A stretch of 64,000 nucleotides of DNA from Utricularia gibba (Eukaryota > Streptophyta > Magnoliopsida > Lamiales > Lentibulariaceae), in the NCBI GenBank assembly GCA_002189035.1, contig CM007991.1, positions 1,860,001-1,924,000 on the forward strand, read 5' to 3'. The notes beneath the pieces are model-generated. The model was not told where the DNA came from and did not search any database. It saw only the letters and a list, made by a program, of their open reading frames with translations. Positions 23,307-33,807 of the stretch are shown here, piece by piece (within the stretch, counting starts at the first letter, position 1; the number at the start of each line of letters is the position of its first letter). A program made the position numbers and the translations under genes.

Positions 23307-25583
23307 ATGAGTATGGAGGGGTATAAGGCAAAGGAAGAGGGTTTACTGGTTCAACTCGCGGAATCCATCAAGCTAATTTCCGCGTTGCCTGATTGCAGAA
23401 CCGTGTCTAGGAACATGTACTGCAATTTGACCAGAAGGGTGAAGCTTATGAGACCTCTTGTTGATGAGTTGAAGCATGGGGGAGCTCAAGAGGGCCTCAA
23501 GGACAACGTCTTTCGGGGGCTTGAAGCTCTCAATATCGCCCTTGACTCTGCTTTTCATCTTCTCAATTCTCTGCATCAGGGCAGTAAGATTTTACAGGTA
23601 AACCTTTTCAATCATTCATCTAACCATCCCTGCTGGTAACATCATTCTTTGAAACTGGATAATGCTATTGTGAAAATCTTGAACCTTTTAATCCTTGTGG
23701 ATGGATGTCTAGAGATTGGGTTTCAAATCCTGTGGATTTATTGGTGTAGGAATTTATTACACAATGAATGGCTGCGTTAGATTCTCTTTTCTGAGTCTGT
23801 TCTGTCCATTATTTCAGGCTCTGCAGATCATTAAAATCGGAAACAAATTCGAAGATGTATCCCGAAAGATTGAAGCTGCTCTGAGCCAGATACCCTATAA
23901 GGAACTGGATATTCCAGAAGATGTTAGGGATCAGGTGCGGTTTTAGCCTGAATCCTCGTGAACTTCAACTTAAGGAATACAAAATTTTTTCTTGATTCTT
24001 GATGCTTCTTTGTTTAGGTTGAACTCTTGCATTTACAATTTAAAAGAGCCATCGAACAAAAGGAGTCATCTGATTTGCAAATAGTGAGGGGCATAGCAGA
24101 TGCACAGATGAACAATGACGCTGATCCTGTAGTCTTCCAAAGGCTCTCAGAGAAGCTCCATCTCAAGACCCAGAATGATATAAGTAAAGAGTGGCATGCT
24201 CTCCGTGATATGCCTGATGGAACTTTTGAGGAGTACCGGGAGACCATGCAATATCTTCTTAGGAAGCTAGAAGACTCATTACCTAAGGAAAGTCCTGATC
24301 GTGATGGAAGTGAAATTGATAAGAGTTTGATGAAGAACCGATCTCCGATCATCCCTCCTGATTTCCGTTGTCCAATATCGCTTGAGCTAATGAAGGACCC
24401 TGTAATTGTGTCTACTGGACAGGTTCAGACCCTCTACTACCTCATTGGCTAGCATCTGTATGTAGTCTTATAGTCTTCATTACTTCTTATGCAGACGTAC
24501 GAGCGATCTTATATCCAGAAATGGCTTGACGCTGGGCAACGGACCTGTCCAAAGACAAAGCAGATCTTATCACATACTGCCTTGACTCCTAATTACGCTC
24601 TGAAAAGCCTGATTGCCCTGTGGTGTGAGAGTAATGGGGTTGAGCTTCCGGGGAAACATGGGAACTCCAGAGGCAGAAAGCCAGGAGGCAGTGGCCCAGA
24701 TTGCGATCGTGATGCTATTGATGCAATCCTGAAAAAACTTACCAATGGAAATATAGAACAACAAAGAGCAGCAGCTGGGGAGCTTCGTTTACTAGCTAAA
24801 CGAAATGATGACAACAGAGTCTGCATTGCTGAAGCAGGGGCCATACCTTTGTTGGTAGAATTCCTGACTTCCCCTGATCCAAGAACTCAAGAGCATGCCG
24901 TTACCGGACTTCTGAATCTCTCGATAAATGATGCAAACAAGGGAACCATAGTGAGCAAGGGTGCTATACCTTACATTGTGGCCGTGCTGAAAAACGGAAG
25001 CACTGAAACTCGGGAAAATGCTGCTGCTACTCTTTTCAGTCTGTCTGTTGTTGATGAAAACAAAGTGATTATAGGATCAGCAGGAGCCATACCACCCCTG
25101 ATCGATCTCCTCCGTCAAGGTACACCACGAGGAAAGAAAGACGCGGCCACCGCGATATTTAACCTCTGTCTCCATCCAGCTGGAATGGAGAACAAGGTGA
25201 GAGCAGTAGCAGCTGGAATCGTCCAACCACTCATGAGCTTACTCACGGATTCGGGTAGCGGCATGGTGGATGAAGCATTGGCCATTCTGGCCATTCTTGC
25301 AACGCATCAAGAAGGGAAGGTAGCGGCCACTGAAGCAGAGCCGATCCCGATTCTAGTCGATTTCATCCGCGCAGGTTCTTCTCGCAATCGCGAGAATGCA
25401 GCTGCCTTGTTGTGGTCTCTGTGCACTGGTAATTTGGAGTGCATGAACATGGCAAGGGAGCTTGGGGTTGAAGATGCACTGAAGGATTTGGCGGAGAGTG
25501 GAACTGAGAGGGCCAAAAGAAAAGCCGGGAGCATTCTGGAGCTTCTGCAGCGAGCCGACGACGAGAAAGCAACTCCGCCGTGA
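23307..25583 (+). CDS. U-box/ARM-repeat E3 ubiquitin ligase, PUB13/PUB14-like
   Basis: Plant U-box E3 ligase. Exons 23307-23597, 23818-23934, 24018-24422, 24495-25583 encode 633 residues, near the usual length. The UND (U-box N-terminal domain) occupies residues 1 to about 235. The U-box is at about 250-325: [20 protein letters not shown], then [12 protein letters not shown] and CPKTKQ, split by the exon 3/4 junction as in relatives. Armadillo repeats follow at about 355-620, with [45 protein letters not shown] and [19 protein letters not shown]. Repeat four carries a short insertion ([14 protein letters not shown]) where relatives have a shorter linker. The family acts in immune, hormone and flowering control; the specific substrate cannot be read from the sequence. 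Confidence 0.95.
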
Positions 25584-26286
25584 GACGCCGCGGAGATGCG
25601 AGCCGTGGAACGTGGTGAGTTGTCAACTTGTGATGTTGTATATGCGTGTAAATTGTAATATACCCAAAATGTGAAGATTAAATATTAATTTTATAATTGG
25701 CATTGAAAATAAATTATCTAAAAATTTATGGTTTTGAAACGGAAACAATTAAAACGAATAAAAATAAATCATCGGTTGTTTTTTTGATTCAGTCGTTTGA
25801 AATAAGGTTCGGAAGGCATTTGCCGCCTTGGGTGTCTCTCTCTCTCTCTCTAGTGGCTAACGCGCCGGAACCCTAGACCCTGCAATTTCGTGGGAGTAAC
25901 TGCGTGTGCTTTCCTTGAAAACCATTGAATCGTAGAAGATTGAGCTTTTCCGGTAGGAGAGGAGAAGAAGGCAGTTACGGCTGCCTGATCAATGTGGAAC
26001 TCTGATCCTCATCTGATTCCTGGTTCAAGTAATGCTTCGGAGTTTGGAGTTTCCCTTTGAAAAAGATTTGGTTTTCCTTAGCGCTTATGGTTTCTTTGTT
26101 CTGATTTGAATATTTTTCTTTTGTTTTCACTGAATTTGCCGGCCCATTTGGTGGCTTTCTGAAATGCAATACTTGGTGTTAATTTAAGTTTAGCGCTTGG
26201 AGGCTGGTACTGTTCATGGAATCATGAGTTCAATGCGGTTATAACTCCATTGGTTTGAATTTATGTTAATATTGTCCCTGGAGTAA
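25584..26286. other. Spacer and shugoshin 5' leader
   Basis: The 3' UTR of the U-box gene is followed by a short AT-rich gap. A CT repeat (about 25835-25851) sits in the likely leader of the shugoshin gene. The shugoshin start codon was not resolved; one candidate is ATG 25992 (MWNSDPHLIP), spliced from about 26023 to 26288, which keeps frame but has a weak donor (CTG|GTTCAA). Confidence 0.4.
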
Positions 26287-28379
26287 GATCCTGGCCTGAA
26301 TTTCCGGTATGCTCATTTTTTTGTGTCGTCGGAAAAACCTGTAGACGAAAAGGTGAAGGATGCTAAGCCATTCTTACAGAATCCGGCCCGGAGGAAGCTG
26401 GCTGACATCAGTAACCTGCAGAATATCCTTCTAGATCAGAATCTGAAGCCACAAACTGCTGCCAATTCTACTGATGAATATATAGAAAAGCTTCGGAAGG
26501 TTAAGCTATTTTCAAGTTCCATTTCCTTGATTGATGGCCTTGTTCTATCTCAATTTTCGTATTCCTGTGTGATTCAGGAAAACGAGAGTCTAGTAAAGCT
26601 GCTGGCACAACGGAAGTATGCCCTGTCTTGTGTGTTATGTCTCTCGCTCCCTACTCTCTTGGTTTGGTAATCGTTGATGGCATTGTTTGAATTTCTATGG
26701 TAGCAAAATGATTGAGCAGAGAGGAAGAGAGCTTGAGCAATTGACGGTGAATTTCATCAAACTGCGGGAACAGAATCAACAGCTAGCTCTGTTGCATACC
26801 CACACGCTAGCTGTATGTTTACTTTCTCACTCTTTCCATGGAGCCTTTTGTTTCTGTATCACTTGTAATTCAGGAGATAGACTTTGTTTTTTCTTTTTTC
26901 TCTTTCTTCAGGAGCTAAATTCTGGAAAAGATCGGGTAAGCCTAATATGGTTTTCATGTTAAATTCTGGAAAAGTTCTGTTTCTTTTCCATTTGATGTTC
27001 TCCCTGGAGAAAAATCTATCATTGCTTACATGCTTTCTTTCCAAAACTTGCACAGTTAAAAGTTTTACAACATGAGGTTTTATGCAAAGCTGCTTTACTG
27101 GCTTCAAGGAAACCGGAACCTGAGGTTTGTCGATCTAAAATCAATGAGACTGTGCCGCAGATTGGGTGCCATTTATGGCTTATTTATTTCACTATCTAGG
27201 AAAACGCTTCTGTTAGTTTAATCCAGCAGGAAAATGCCGAGGTAAATGAACACGGAGCAGTTGTTCAATTAGTCAAATTCCTTGTGTTTATTCATGCATT
27301 TTTTCCAGTCCATTATCGATCCTATTCTCATGTCCATCTGCGTTCATATTGATAAGTTTCATGGCTTTATGTGAGCTTCGCATTTCCAAATCCGCTTCTT
27401 TAATCTTGTGATCATGCCTTTTTTTTTCCTGTAGCTGCTGGATAGAGAGCCCTCCAAAGAATCCGGAGATGAAGTAAAGTCTGATGTTGGCAGAAAGAGG
27501 GGGCGACCACATGGTGATTATGATGTTTAGAATATCCGCCTGTACGTTCACTTCACAACTCAACCCTGGAGTCATTCCTTGTAGGTTTGCGCTGTCCAGC
27601 TTCATTACCGTCCACAGGGACCGCGTTTAACAGGTTTGTTGTATTTGTCACCAGTAAATGAGGCATGCTTCTGTTTGTTCCGTGTGATGTGTCTTGTTGT
27701 TACCTTTGTGTATTGTGGTTATCTAGGGTGGCAGTTAGAAGACATTCTGCTACGTTCAAGGCTACAGAATCAAAACTAGCGGAGGTTAATGCTCCGGAGA
27801 ACCGCCCAACTTCTGATCGAGAAGAAGCCAACCCTGTTTGTAAAAAAACCAGGGGACGACCTTCAAAGAGTGCGTAATCTTCACCAAATTCCTGCTGTAC
27901 ACTTCACAACTAGAAGACTTTCTAAGCTTAAGTGTTTCTCCTCGTATTCAGGATTGTCCTCCGCCGAATCATCTAATTCCGAAAAGGATGCTGGGAATAA
28001 AAGGTTCGCCTTAAGACAAACCACTGGTTGGCAATGCCTTTCGTTTCACTCACTTTTTTCTCTAACCTGACCATTTACCTCTCTGTTTCCCAGACCCTTA
28101 CCGAGAAGGCAATCCTTAAGACTGAAGGGTATTAAAGCAGAGACTATCGAGGAATCAGTTGATGGAGATGATTCGCAACTCTCCAAGTGTTGCTCATCTA
28201 GGGATCAACAAGTCACGATGGAGCCAACTTCCACTTCTCAAAACGCAGCCACAAACATTGAAGACAAAACGGCCGGTTCTGGAGCATCAGGCTTTAGCAG
28301 GCCCTCAAGAGTGGCGGCCACAAAGGTTCAGTCATACAAGGAGAGACCTATAAATATCAAATTGCGCAGACCCGAGTAG
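26287..28379 (+). CDS. Shugoshin (centromeric cohesion protector)
   Basis: Protects centromeric cohesin in meiosis and mitosis with PP2A. Supported exons: ~26287-26499 (5' border unresolved), 26578-26615, 26704-26812, 26912-26935, 27056-27124, 27200-27241, 27435-27513, 27585-27633, 27727-27869, 27952-28003, 28094-28379; all phases agree. Early on comes RRKLADISNLQN, typical of plant shugoshins. The conserved N-terminal coiled coil follows: ENESLVKLLAQR, LRVN-like leucine heptads (LEQLTVNFIKLREQNQQLAL), then ELNSGKDR on a 24-nt microexon and LKVLQHEVL. The basic C-terminal shugoshin motif is SRPSRVAATKVQSYKERPI and KLRRPE. Two RGRP motifs (KRGRPHG, TRGRPSK) lie between. It resembles Arabidopsis SGO2/SGO1; which one is uncertain. 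Confidence 0.92.
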
Positions 28380-28743
28380 TAAGAAAACCATTCTCATTAG
28401 CATCAGCCTCTGTACTCTCTGTGCACATTTTGTTGATGCCCCTGGGGATTGCCTTATGAACAGCTGTAGGAACTCTATTTGTAATATGGAATGGACATGG
28501 TTGCAGATACTCAATGTTGGCTAACCAACAGACTCGACAGTATGAGACGCACTTAAGAACACAACATAAACTGATGAAAATACACCCAGAAAAATATCAC
28601 AGGACGGGCTCCAATTGCCCCGTTATCATCACCATCATATAGTTCATTTCACAGAACTTGATACTATGGTTATTTGATTTATCATTCCATAGTATAGAAT
28701 GGCATGAGCGTTTGCTTCCACGTAAAGGGTAGTGTCTGTAGCT
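28380..28743. other. Convergent 3' ends
   Basis: The stops of shugoshin (+) and NADP-MDH (-) are about 365 bases apart. The interval contains only presumed 3' UTR sequence. Confidence 0.5.
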
Positions 28744-31648
28744 TTAGTTTTCCCCAGGAAGCATGGTGTCCTCAGGGAGATCACAGACAGCAATGCCCTG
28801 AAATAAAAAGCAAGTTGTAGCTGATTTGTTGAACACAATTATGATGTAAAATGAGCTGCGATGCTACCTCTCCAGTAAGATGGGCTACACATTTCTTCTC
28901 TGCAAGTAGTTCTGCTTCCGTCTGCAACATGAGGTGAAGGCAGAAGCTTATAAATGGAGTTGAAGAAAAGTGAAATCCATGCCTTATGGCACTTTTGCAA
29001 AGAAAAAAATGCATAAAAATGGAAGTCATGTGAATTCATGAGAATGACCTTCTTGATCCGACTCCAGAGGTAATCATCAAATGCAACATCTTTCACAAGT
29101 TCATAGTCACCATCACCCTTCAGTACCAGAAACCGAGATCATATACAAATTCATGACATAAAGTGGTCACAAAAGCTAAACAATCAATAACACATACTTT
29201 GGATCTGCAGGGCATGCTGAAGACGATATCTTCAGCAATCCCATATGGATTTCCAGCAGTGTAAACCTAGAGATTTTGAATGCGTTCTCATGAGGAGACA
29301 GACAATACATGTCGAATATGGTAAAAAAACAGCAACCTTGATGAACGATGCACGAATTTTATGTCAATGAGAAAAAGGTTAGTTAGCTTCAAAAAAAGTA
29401 CTTACCCCAGTGGAAAACCAATCACCCTCTGGTGTAGGTGTCACGAGTGATTTAATAGCATCAACGATTGATACAGCTGTTGATGCAGCAGAGGACCTTC
29501 CCCATTTCTGAATGAGAGCTCCTCCCCTCTGAAAAAATACATTATACAAGTAGTCAGCAATGGTTCTAGATCAGATGTCTACGATGAAGAATCTTTTTTA
29601 AGTGGCACACCTTTTGAACCTTCACAGTGAACTCTTCTTCCAACCACTTACTGTCTTTAATAACTTCTTTAACCGGTAAACCATTGATCTTAGCATTGAA
29701 GAAGTCTGGAACCTGAAACAGAACGTCATGCACATCAAAAGAAGACCAAAAACAGCTCTGTTAGAGTAGGTACATTCAGAGATACATTACCTGAGTTGTT
29801 GAGTGGTTTCCCCAGATGGTCACATTTGACACTTGATCGTAAAATACCCCTGCCTTTAGGGCCAGCTGCTCACAAAATGAGTAACGTATGTTGAATACGC
29901 CACATGAATATGAGTTCAAAGCAAAAAAAAAAACAGAGATGAAGGATACAGACCTGGCATTTGGCTCTATTTTCATCCAGCCTGGTCAAAGCATGGAAGT
30001 TTTTGGCAGGGATATCAGGAGCATTTTTCAAGCAGATTAATGCGCTTTTAAGGAAAAAAAAAGTAGGTTAGTAGACAGTCACCATAAGATGAACACTAAA
30101 GGATGGACAAGCATCAATGTTAGTTTACTTTGTATTGCAAGGGTTGCCAACAACAATCACTTTGACATTGCGAGATGCAACAGCGTTAAGGGCTTTCCCC
30201 TGCAATTATCATTTAAACATATATTTTTCTTATGGCCTCGCTTTCTTTCTTCCTCTCCAACAGCTGTAATGATAAGCATGATCCACTATAAACCCAAAGA
30301 CTTGCCAGGGCAAGAATTTGGAGGGAATAATGAATCACCTGCGCAGCATAAATTTGGCCATTGATGTCTAGTAAGTCAGCCCTCTCCATTCCAGGGCCAC
30401 GTGGCTTTGCTCCAATCAGAAGAGCCCATTCAACATCTTGGAAAACATCGTAAGGATCAATTCCAATGCTCACTTCCCTCAGTAAGGGATATAATGAGTC
30501 CTCAAGTTCCATTGCAACTCCTGAGATTTCACAAGAAAAGCAGTCTCTGATGTACTGTTGAATCAGAAAGGAAGTCTTAAGGAAAAGTGCTCATAAAATA
30601 CTTCTATAATCAGATTACTTTATTTCTGAAACCAAGTACGTCAATGACAACCTAGACAAAGGAGGATGCTCCAATGGCAATTTGGAGGACAAGCCATAAA
30701 AATTAAAGGTTCAATTTCTAAATGATTCTAGGGAGAATGGTGGCCCAGGCAGTGTGCAGGATCATCCTGGTAATATATCACCTTATATAAGGTAGACCCA
30801 TACCTTCAAGCGCTTCAAATGATCGTTCAGATCCTAATAGCTTAAGGGCAATAGGTTGATCTGGTCCAAAAACTTCCCCTGAAGCAAGCTGATAAGACAT
30901 GATCGAATGAGGTATGTAACTATCCACACAATGCATTCTTTAACTGGTGTACATGGCTGAATTCTTATGCAAGAACAGTTTCATAGATCTACCCATCACT
31001 TTGAAAGTAGAAAATCAACAGTTTGGACTTCGAAGAAACCGGTGAAAAATCAAAAGAACTGGCGAAAGAATGATTTAATTCCTTTTTTTGGCCTACCAGT
31101 TCGTGATATCCAAGCCAAGTATTAAGTAATCAATCAAAATAACTTTCAGAAGACAAGATTTGCAGAGCTGATTTCCAACCTTGAAGAGAAGATGATTCGA
31201 TATCATTCCTGCGGCACCTGAAACAGCAACACTAATCAACTTCTTCCATGATTTCGTTTCCTCCTCCTAGGAACAAAATAAGACAATTGTATCATCAAAA
31301 TCCCCTCTAGAACGCAGAGCGCAACATAATATTATACTAACAGCTTTGAGGTCATAAGTGAGACAAAAGACACCAAAGCAGTCCGGTTTTTTCTTGACAT
31401 CCTCAATGTTCACAGCTACCGGCGCTTGAACTTCACTGCAAACCCAGAACCCCATCAACCCAGATTCCAAATTCCACACAACAAAGCAAGCAAAAAACAT
31501 ACTTTGAAACGACGGAGCATGTGGTTACTGAATTCAACCGCTGCCTGAGGTGCAATCGGCGGTTTTGAGTAAAAACGTAGGAGACCCTGAGCGCATTATT
31601 GGCGTATACGGAAGAAGAGGAAGCTGCCGTGAGCTCAGCCAAGGCCAT
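28744..31648 (-). CDS. NADP-MDH: Chloroplast NADP-dependent malate dehydrogenase
   Basis: Converts oxaloacetate to malate with NADPH in the chloroplast stroma and exports reducing power (malate valve). Fourteen exons: 31648-31503, 31435-31342, 31266-31180, 30888-30804, 30520-30339, 30199-30129, 30044-29954, 29865-29791, 29712-29611, 29528-29406, 29266-29198, 29117-29049, 28921-28868, 28797-28744, giving 433 residues in perfect phase. A transit peptide begins [13 protein letters not shown]. The thioredoxin-regulated N-terminal cysteine pair is [17 protein letters not shown]; the C-terminal pair is in [20 protein letters not shown]. The dinucleotide fold has [15 protein letters not shown]. Catalytic features include [18 protein letters not shown] and the histidine of [14 protein letters not shown]. 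The end DTMLPGEN matches the autoinhibitory tail. All features of a functional light-regulated enzyme are present. Confidence 0.97.
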
Positions 31649-32297
31649 TGATTCGTAGTTTTGAACGGGGATTCAAGTCCCAGTAATGAAGGTTTATGTA
31701 CTTGCGACTGAAACTACAAAAGGGGGCAAGAGGAGCTCAAATAGGATAAATTTGAGATGAACGTTAAAGGTCCAGCATACGACACCTGTCCATATCCATC
31801 TGCAACGCAATCTCCTCCAAAACTTCTCAATCTCCAACACTTGAGCCGCAGCTTATGAGGTATATATTATTATTTACTTATCTCAAACTTGAAATAATTC
31901 ATTGACTGACGCAAGCAACACTTTTTATTATCTTTGAATGCTTAATAATGCACATCATCCCTGAGAACTTGAACACAACAATCTTTCTACCAGGTTGAAC
32001 ACATCAGAATAAATTAAAAATAACGACTTTTTGCAGTGGGCAGGATGACTTGGGGAGACCTCGATAATCGGAATCGCGGGTGGAGGTGTTCGTGAGGTTG
32101 ATCAGAAAAAAGATGAAACTTTGCTGTGAATTAGTTTCGGATTCTCATGCAAATATTTGATAGTATAATATAGTAAAACATATATTAGAATCAAAAAGTC
32201 CAATCCTTGTTCAATCTTTCGTCAAAAACCAGTACACCATTTATTCATGTATGTACCGTACCGCACACAATTGAAAACTGCAACAGTCCAGTCTTTC
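31649..32297. other. MDH leader/promoter and B3 gene 3' region
   Basis: This is the gap upstream of NADP-MDH and downstream of the B3 gene, both on the minus strand. It is AT-rich in its second half, and no gene is visible. Confidence 0.5.
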
Positions 32298-32978
32298 CTA
32301 GCAGCCAGCCTTAAAATTGATGATGAGCATGGGTTTCTGGTTCGTTTTGTAGCCCCACAGTTCCACGATATCTCCCTCCGCGACCCGGTTGTTTTTTCTG
32401 ATCTTCTTCCATGAGTCTTTGGTGAAACCTGGCAGCTTCTGGCTTGGCCATTTCACCATACGAAGAGTATATTCTCGGCAAGATGCATCCAGACACGGTA
32501 AATCTATACCCTTCCCAGACATCACGTCCTCCCGCTCCTCATCATTCAAGAAGTTCATCAGATCCTCGCTTTTGGACAGAAGAAGCCTGTTCAGGTTGCT
32601 GTTGACGTCCGATTCTTCTATACGCTTGCGATACAAGAAAACAGCGCCGCAGTTGGGGATCATGTCCTGGATCAGAGGGAAGTCCTGAAGAGAAGAGACT
32701 GGGACATTGTCTATATTCCTCTGCCTCCTGAATTCTCCCCGTTGTCTCTGCTGCGTCTCGCTGGATGGTTCCTCGTTTCTTTCCCTTCGCTTCCTAGTCC
32801 TTCCTTCTTCTCGTGGTTCAACCCATGGCAGAAGTATTGGTCTTTGGCAGACCGCGGCATCCATGCAGCCATTGGAGTTCACCGGAGTAGGCCTTTCCGG
32901 GGCCGGGAGCCTTTCTGAAGATGGGGGCATTCCCGGGCCACGAATGTGCTGACCGAAAAGCCGAAACCCAGCAGCCAT
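32298..32978 (-). CDS. B3-domain protein of the DUF313-like plant group
   Basis: Single-exon gene. From the ATG at 32978 (MAAGFRLFGQHIRGPG) it encodes 226 residues. The C-terminal ~105 residues resemble the small B3/DUF313 group of plant DNA-binding proteins: LSKSEDLMNFLNDEER, then LDASCREYTLRMVKW, DSWKKIRKNNRVAEGDIVEL and WGYKTNQKPMLIIN. The N-terminal half is basic and low-complexity (EEGRTRKRRERNEEP). The frame stays open upstream to 33152, but a TATA box at 33045-33053 lies inside that extension, so the downstream start is preferred. DNA targets of this group are little known; function beyond probable DNA binding is inference. Confidence 0.8.
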   Translation of the reverse strand: MAAGFRLFGQHIRGPGMPPSSERLPAPERPTPVNSNGCMDAAVCQRPILLPWVEPREEGRTRKRRERNEEPSSETQQRQRGEFRRQRNIDNVPVSSLQDFPLIQDMIPNCGAVFLYRKRIEESDVNSNLNRLLLSKSEDLMNFLNDEEREDVMSGKGIDLPCLDASCREYTLRMVKWPSQKLPGFTKDSWKKIRKNNRVAEGDIVELWGYKTNQKPMLIINFKAGC

Positions 32979-33044
32979 AGAATCCTCCTCTTCTTCTTCT
33001 TCTTCACAACAAGAGAACGCAAAACTCAGGTGTGGCCGCGTTGG

Positions 33045-33053
33045 GTTTTTATA
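33045..33053 (-). promoter_or_regulatory. TATA box of the B3 gene
   Basis: The minus strand reads CTATAAAAACC about 67-75 bases upstream of the ATG at 32978. The spacing places transcription start near 33020 and supports that ATG over the in-frame upstream ATGs. Confidence 0.6.
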
Positions 33054-33807
33054 GGAATGAAGATGATCACAGATACGGAAGGATCTGATATCTCCAGCTT
33101 CCATATACCTGGACGGACTTCCAGCTACACTTTCCATAATCAAACTAATCATTCCATAATCTAAAACTAACCTGAAGGCGGGAGAATAATAATCCGTCTC
33201 TTTTCAAACCAGCAACAGAATAAAAATATTTTTCCAAATATCTTCCTCCCCAGATTTTATCTCCATGGAAATATTTCTAAAACTTAAAAAAAAAGTATGG
33301 ATTTCTTATCTTTCATTATTTGATAGTATCAAATAATATCTTATCAACGCCGTATTATACGCACTCTAACTGCTTTTTGTATGAATTTATCGTACTTCCG
33401 TATGAAATAATTTGTATTGTTTAACTAACTGACGTAATTTATCCTCAAATATTATTTTCAAATCGGATAAAATTAATCTTTAATATTTTCAGTTTCATTG
33501 ATAAAAAATGTTTAAATTTAAATAGTAAATTAATTATATCTGATTCAAATAGAAAAGAAAAATATATGAAATACAAAAGATTGAATACTAATTTTACTGG
33601 ATAAATTAAATATGTTCGATCCAATTACACAAACACGCTATTTTCATTACTACACATTATTTTTCATTAAATAGGGATATTTGATGCCGAGGCCCATGTA
33701 AATAAATGGTTTTAAGACAAATGTACGTATATGTGAGTATGGAGTTTCAGGTGGTAATGAAGGAAGGAGATGACAAATGAAGCTGTTGCGTTTGGGGTGG
33801 TTATTGT
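33054..33807. other. AT-rich spacer
   Basis: The B3 promoter region is followed by AT-rich DNA without open frames, then the 3' region of the kelch gene. I see nothing else. Confidence 0.5.
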
